Positions 6,562-8,145 of a stretch of DNA of 8,145 nucleotides are shown one piece after another. Every line of letters begins with the position of its first letter. The stretch's first letter is position 1. The notes beneath the pieces were generated by a model. It was not told the DNA's origin, did not search any database, and was given only the letters and a program-made list of their open reading frames with translations. The stretch spans positions 1 through 8,145 of the forward strand of contig DMZB01000097.1 of NCBI GenBank assembly GCA_003482405.1, written 5' to 3'. The translations under genes and the position numbers were made by a program. This DNA is from Lactobacillus sp. Its GTDB lineage: Bacteria > Bacillota > Bacilli > Lactobacillales > Lactobacillaceae.

Positions 6562-6852
6562 TTATCGCTCGAACCTTCCCGAGCTTCGGCATCACTCTGC
6601 TTAAACGTGCACCCAACTTCTGAATCCTGTGCATAAGCTGTAAGTCATGGCATTCGCAAGCCCGCCGAATGTTTCACCTTACTTCTTATTGCTCGGATTC
6701 AACCCGAAGTCGGGCATCACTCTGCTTAAACGTGCACCTGTCGCTCAAGGTCCTGTGCATAACCCAAAGGTGTCAACCCACAAGCAAAGTGCGCTTGCAT
6801 GCTGCCACCTTTACGTTATTGCTCAAACCTTCCCGAGCTTCGGCATCACTCT
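6562..6852 (-). repeat. Composite tandem repeat array 2 (H-S-H-S-H) between mutL and ruvA
   Basis: This has the same layout as array 1. H elements lie at 6562-6598, 6686-6723 and 6816-6852; S elements at 6599-6685 and 6724-6815. The copies are more diverged than in array 1. The S at 6724-6815 is close to the array 1 copies. The S at 6599-6685 keeps only three blocks: CTTAAACGTGCACC, TCCTGTGCATAA and CACCTT (plus-strand sense). Nonamers TTATGCACA are read at 6636-6628 and 6762-6754. The H at 6686-6723 has a rebuilt hairpin (CCCG/CGGG with an AAGT loop on the plus strand). The H at 6816-6852 has a shortened stem (GCTC/GAGC). The array begins directly at the mutL stop codon (6853-6855) and ends two bases before the AAGGAG of ruvA. 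It holds no promoter that I can see. Confidence 0.9.
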
Positions 6853-8043
6853 CTAAAATTCATGCTCATCAAATTCTGCCCACGATTCATGTGAATCTTG
6901 AATTCGTTTGAACATTTTTTGCATATCAGCATTGGTAAAATGCACCACGACAGGACGGCCATGCGGACAATTAAACGGATTTTTAGTTTGCGCTAAATCA
7001 TGCAGTAAGGCACGCGCCTGCCGCTCATCCAAATGATGATTAGCTTTGATTGAACGTTTGCAACTCATCATAATGGCTGTTTTGACGCGAAATTTGGCGA
7101 CCGTTAGATCATGATCGTTCAAAACCCAGTCAACCATTTCTCGAATGGTCGCCTCCTCTTGGCCCTCTTCAAACCAAGTTGGATGCTGGCGCACAATGAA
7201 ACTGTTATTGCCAAACGGTTCAAGAAAAAGACCCAACTGTTCTAACTTTTGCTTTTGGTCATTGATTTTCAAAACATCGCTAGTCGGATAATCCAACACA
7301 ATTGGGACCAGCAAGTTTTGTAAATCCCGACTCACTTCACCAATTTTCACCCGATAATACTCGTATTTAATCCGCTCCTGGGCCGCATGTTGATCAATTA
7401 GATACAGACCGTCCTCCGCCTGTGCAAACAAAAATGTGCCATGCATCTGACCAATGTAGGTGAGCTCCGGAAAACGACGTTCGCCATTATCAGAAATACT
7501 CTTATCCGGTAACATTTCCGTATCTTCATTTGGCACGGGAACCTGGGCGGCCACCTCATCGTCAAACGGTGTGGTCTGATCTTGTGCATAACGCGCATCA
7601 AACGCCGCGACAGACGGTGTGGACATGTCATCGACCTGATGAACCACAACAGGTTCTAGCGACTGTGTTGGCAATGCATTCGGCAGCGTTGTCGATCCAC
7701 CAGCATCTTTGTCAGTTTGTCCCTCAAACTGGCTGTTTTCTGAGCGTGAAACATGGGTCGTTGACTGCACGCCACCTGCCAGTTGCTGTGGTCGTGCATA
7801 GTGAACATCAACACTGGCATCCCGCGTCGTTGAAGCTTGATTTAACCGTTGTGCCAACGCATCCGAATCCAATGCACTTTCACCATGTAAATTTTGGTAA
7901 GCATCAGGGATTAAATTTTCCTGAGCAATGCGATTGTAGACTGCCTTGTCGATGAGTTCCGCTAATTGTGGTTCCTTGCTCAAGCGGACCTCTTGTTTAG
8001 TTGGATGCACATTCACATCAACAAGAACCGGATCCATCGTCAA
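6853..8043 (-). CDS. mutL: DNA mismatch repair protein MutL, C-terminal two thirds
   Basis: MutL couples mismatch recognition by MutS to strand incision. This open frame of 396 residues covers only the end of the N-terminal domain and everything after it. LVDVNVHPTKQEVRLSK (7-23) is the conserved end of the GHKL ATPase half. A variable linker rich in Ser, Gln and Asp spans about 55-190. The dimerisation and endonuclease domain starts at FPELTYIGQ. Visible there are DQHAAQERIKYE (217-228), the metal-dependent nicking motif, a QNLLVP (242-247) stretch resembling a sliding-clamp motif, SCKRSIKAN (327-335) and CPHGRP (359-364). About 300 N-terminal residues with the ATPase motifs are expected upstream. 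The TTG at 8043 lacks an SD and falls inside a conserved region, so it is not a credible natural start. This is the 3' part of a larger gene, either cut by the window edge or truly broken. Confidence 0.9.
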   Translation of the reverse strand: MTMDPVLVDVNVHPTKQEVRLSKEPQLAELIDKAVYNRIAQENLIPDAYQNLHGESALDSDALAQRLNQASTTRDASVDVHYARPQQLAGGVQSTTHVSRSENSQFEGQTDKDAGGSTTLPNALPTQSLEPVVVHQVDDMSTPSVAAFDARYAQDQTTPFDDEVAAQVPVPNEDTEMLPDKSISDNGERRFPELTYIGQMHGTFLFAQAEDGLYLIDQHAAQERIKYEYYRVKIGEVSRDLQNLLVPIVLDYPTSDVLKINDQKQKLEQLGLFLEPFGNNSFIVRQHPTWFEEGQEEATIREMVDWVLNDHDLTVAKFRVKTAIMMSCKRSIKANHHLDERQARALLHDLAQTKNPFNCPHGRPVVVHFTNADMQKMFKRIQDSHESWAEFDEHEF

Positions 8044-8145
8044 GTACGACCTTGCAATCGGTTAACGGCCGACCATCAACTTGGATCCGTAGACTTAGAG
8101 TAACCCTTTTGTGAAAGGGTACTATTTAACCTAACGGCCAATAAT
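8044..8145 (-). pseudogene. mutL: Damaged upstream coding part of mutL with in-frame stops
   Basis: In the frame of the downstream mutL ORF, the minus strand from 8145 reads IIGR, stop, VK, stop, YPFTKGLL, stop, VYGSKLMVGR, stop, PIARSYLTMDPV. This lines up without gaps with the MutL segment I recall as NGRY-IKN-YP...GY...IGR-P...MDP-VDVNVHP. So it is mutL coding DNA with TAG, TAG, TAA and TAA in frame and no frameshift. RSY just before LTMDP also looks unlike the expected hydrophobic VIN/FIE. The damage stops abruptly near 8043. A natural null allele and low-quality sequence at a contig end are both possible, and the concentration of substitutions at the very edge makes me favour the second. 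Confidence 0.6.
8103..8120. repeat. Short perfect inverted repeat at the right edge
   Basis: ACCCTTT (8103-8109) and AAAGGGT (8114-8120) are perfect complements around a TGTG loop. It lies inside the damaged mutL segment. It has no U-run and no evident role, and may be part of whatever disturbed this end. Confidence 0.5.

Noticed and set aside
6771..6776. TTGACA on the minus strand inside S as a -35 box for ruvA
   Set aside because: No -10 hexamer lies 15-19 bases downstream, and the other S copies lack the motif.
5641..6852. Insertion sequence or MITE
   Set aside because: There is no transposase, no clear terminal inverted repeats of the whole array and no visible target duplication. A small non-autonomous element at the level of H alone cannot be excluded.
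7530..7955. Plus-strand ORF of 141 codons
   Set aside because: It is the mirror of the variable linker and adjoining parts of mutL, with no recognisable domain and no SD.
8041..8043. TTG at 8043 as a natural start for a short MutL
   Set aside because: It lacks an SD, lies within conserved MutL sequence, and would leave out the ATPase domain.
8044..8145. Stop-codon reassignment (for example TAR read as Tyr) in mutL
   Set aside because: Every other gene in the window ends normally at TAA or TAG, and no in-frame TAA or TAG occurs inside them.

Overview
The window reads as chromosome from a lactic acid bacterium, most likely a member of the Lactobacillaceae. The grounds are the family character of the proteins (CshB-type helicase, NrnA, DinB, YajC, RuvAB, MutL with an endonuclease motif), a T-box leader, AGGAGG-type ribosome binding sites and a Gram-positive type LexA box. 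No genus can be named from the sequence alone. All genes lie on the minus strand, so transcription runs from high to low coordinates.

In transcription order there are two groups. The first is mutL (3' part only, 6853-8043, with a damaged upstream part to 8145), ruvA (5945-6547), ruvB (4615-5622) and yajC (4075-4539), closed by a strong intrinsic terminator (4013-4048). These genes cover mismatch repair, Holliday junction branch migration and the YajC membrane protein. The second begins after a LexA-like operator (3990-4003) with dinB (DNA polymerase IV), followed by a DHH-family nanoRNase/pAp phosphatase (nrnA) and a DEAD-box RNA helicase (cshB-like). Beyond the helicase, an extended -10 promoter drives a T-box leader (about 20-243) whose target gene lies outside the window. 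An alanyl-tRNA synthetase gene is the best guess.

The unusual part is the mutL-ruvA-ruvB stretch. Both intercistronic gaps, about 300 bp each, are filled by the same composite tandem repeat in the layout H-S-H-S-H: a 37-38 base hairpin element (H) alternating with an 87-92 base element (S). Every S carries a TTATGCACA nonamer that fits the relaxed DnaA-box pattern TTATNCACA, an SD-like AAGGTG block and potential stems. In the most diverged copy these blocks are kept while the sequence between them has changed, and one stem is rebuilt from different bases. Each array ends just before the SD of the next gene, and one starts directly at the stop codon of mutL.

A second oddity is the right edge. 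Upstream of position 8043 the mutL reading frame still resembles MutL without gaps, but it contains four stop codons within 105 bases, whereas the next 1.19 kb has none. This is either a truncated mutL allele (a mutator genotype) or bad sequence at a contig end.

Gene-free stretches over 300 bases are 1-319 (T-box leader and promoter), 5623-5944 and 6548-6852 (repeat arrays).
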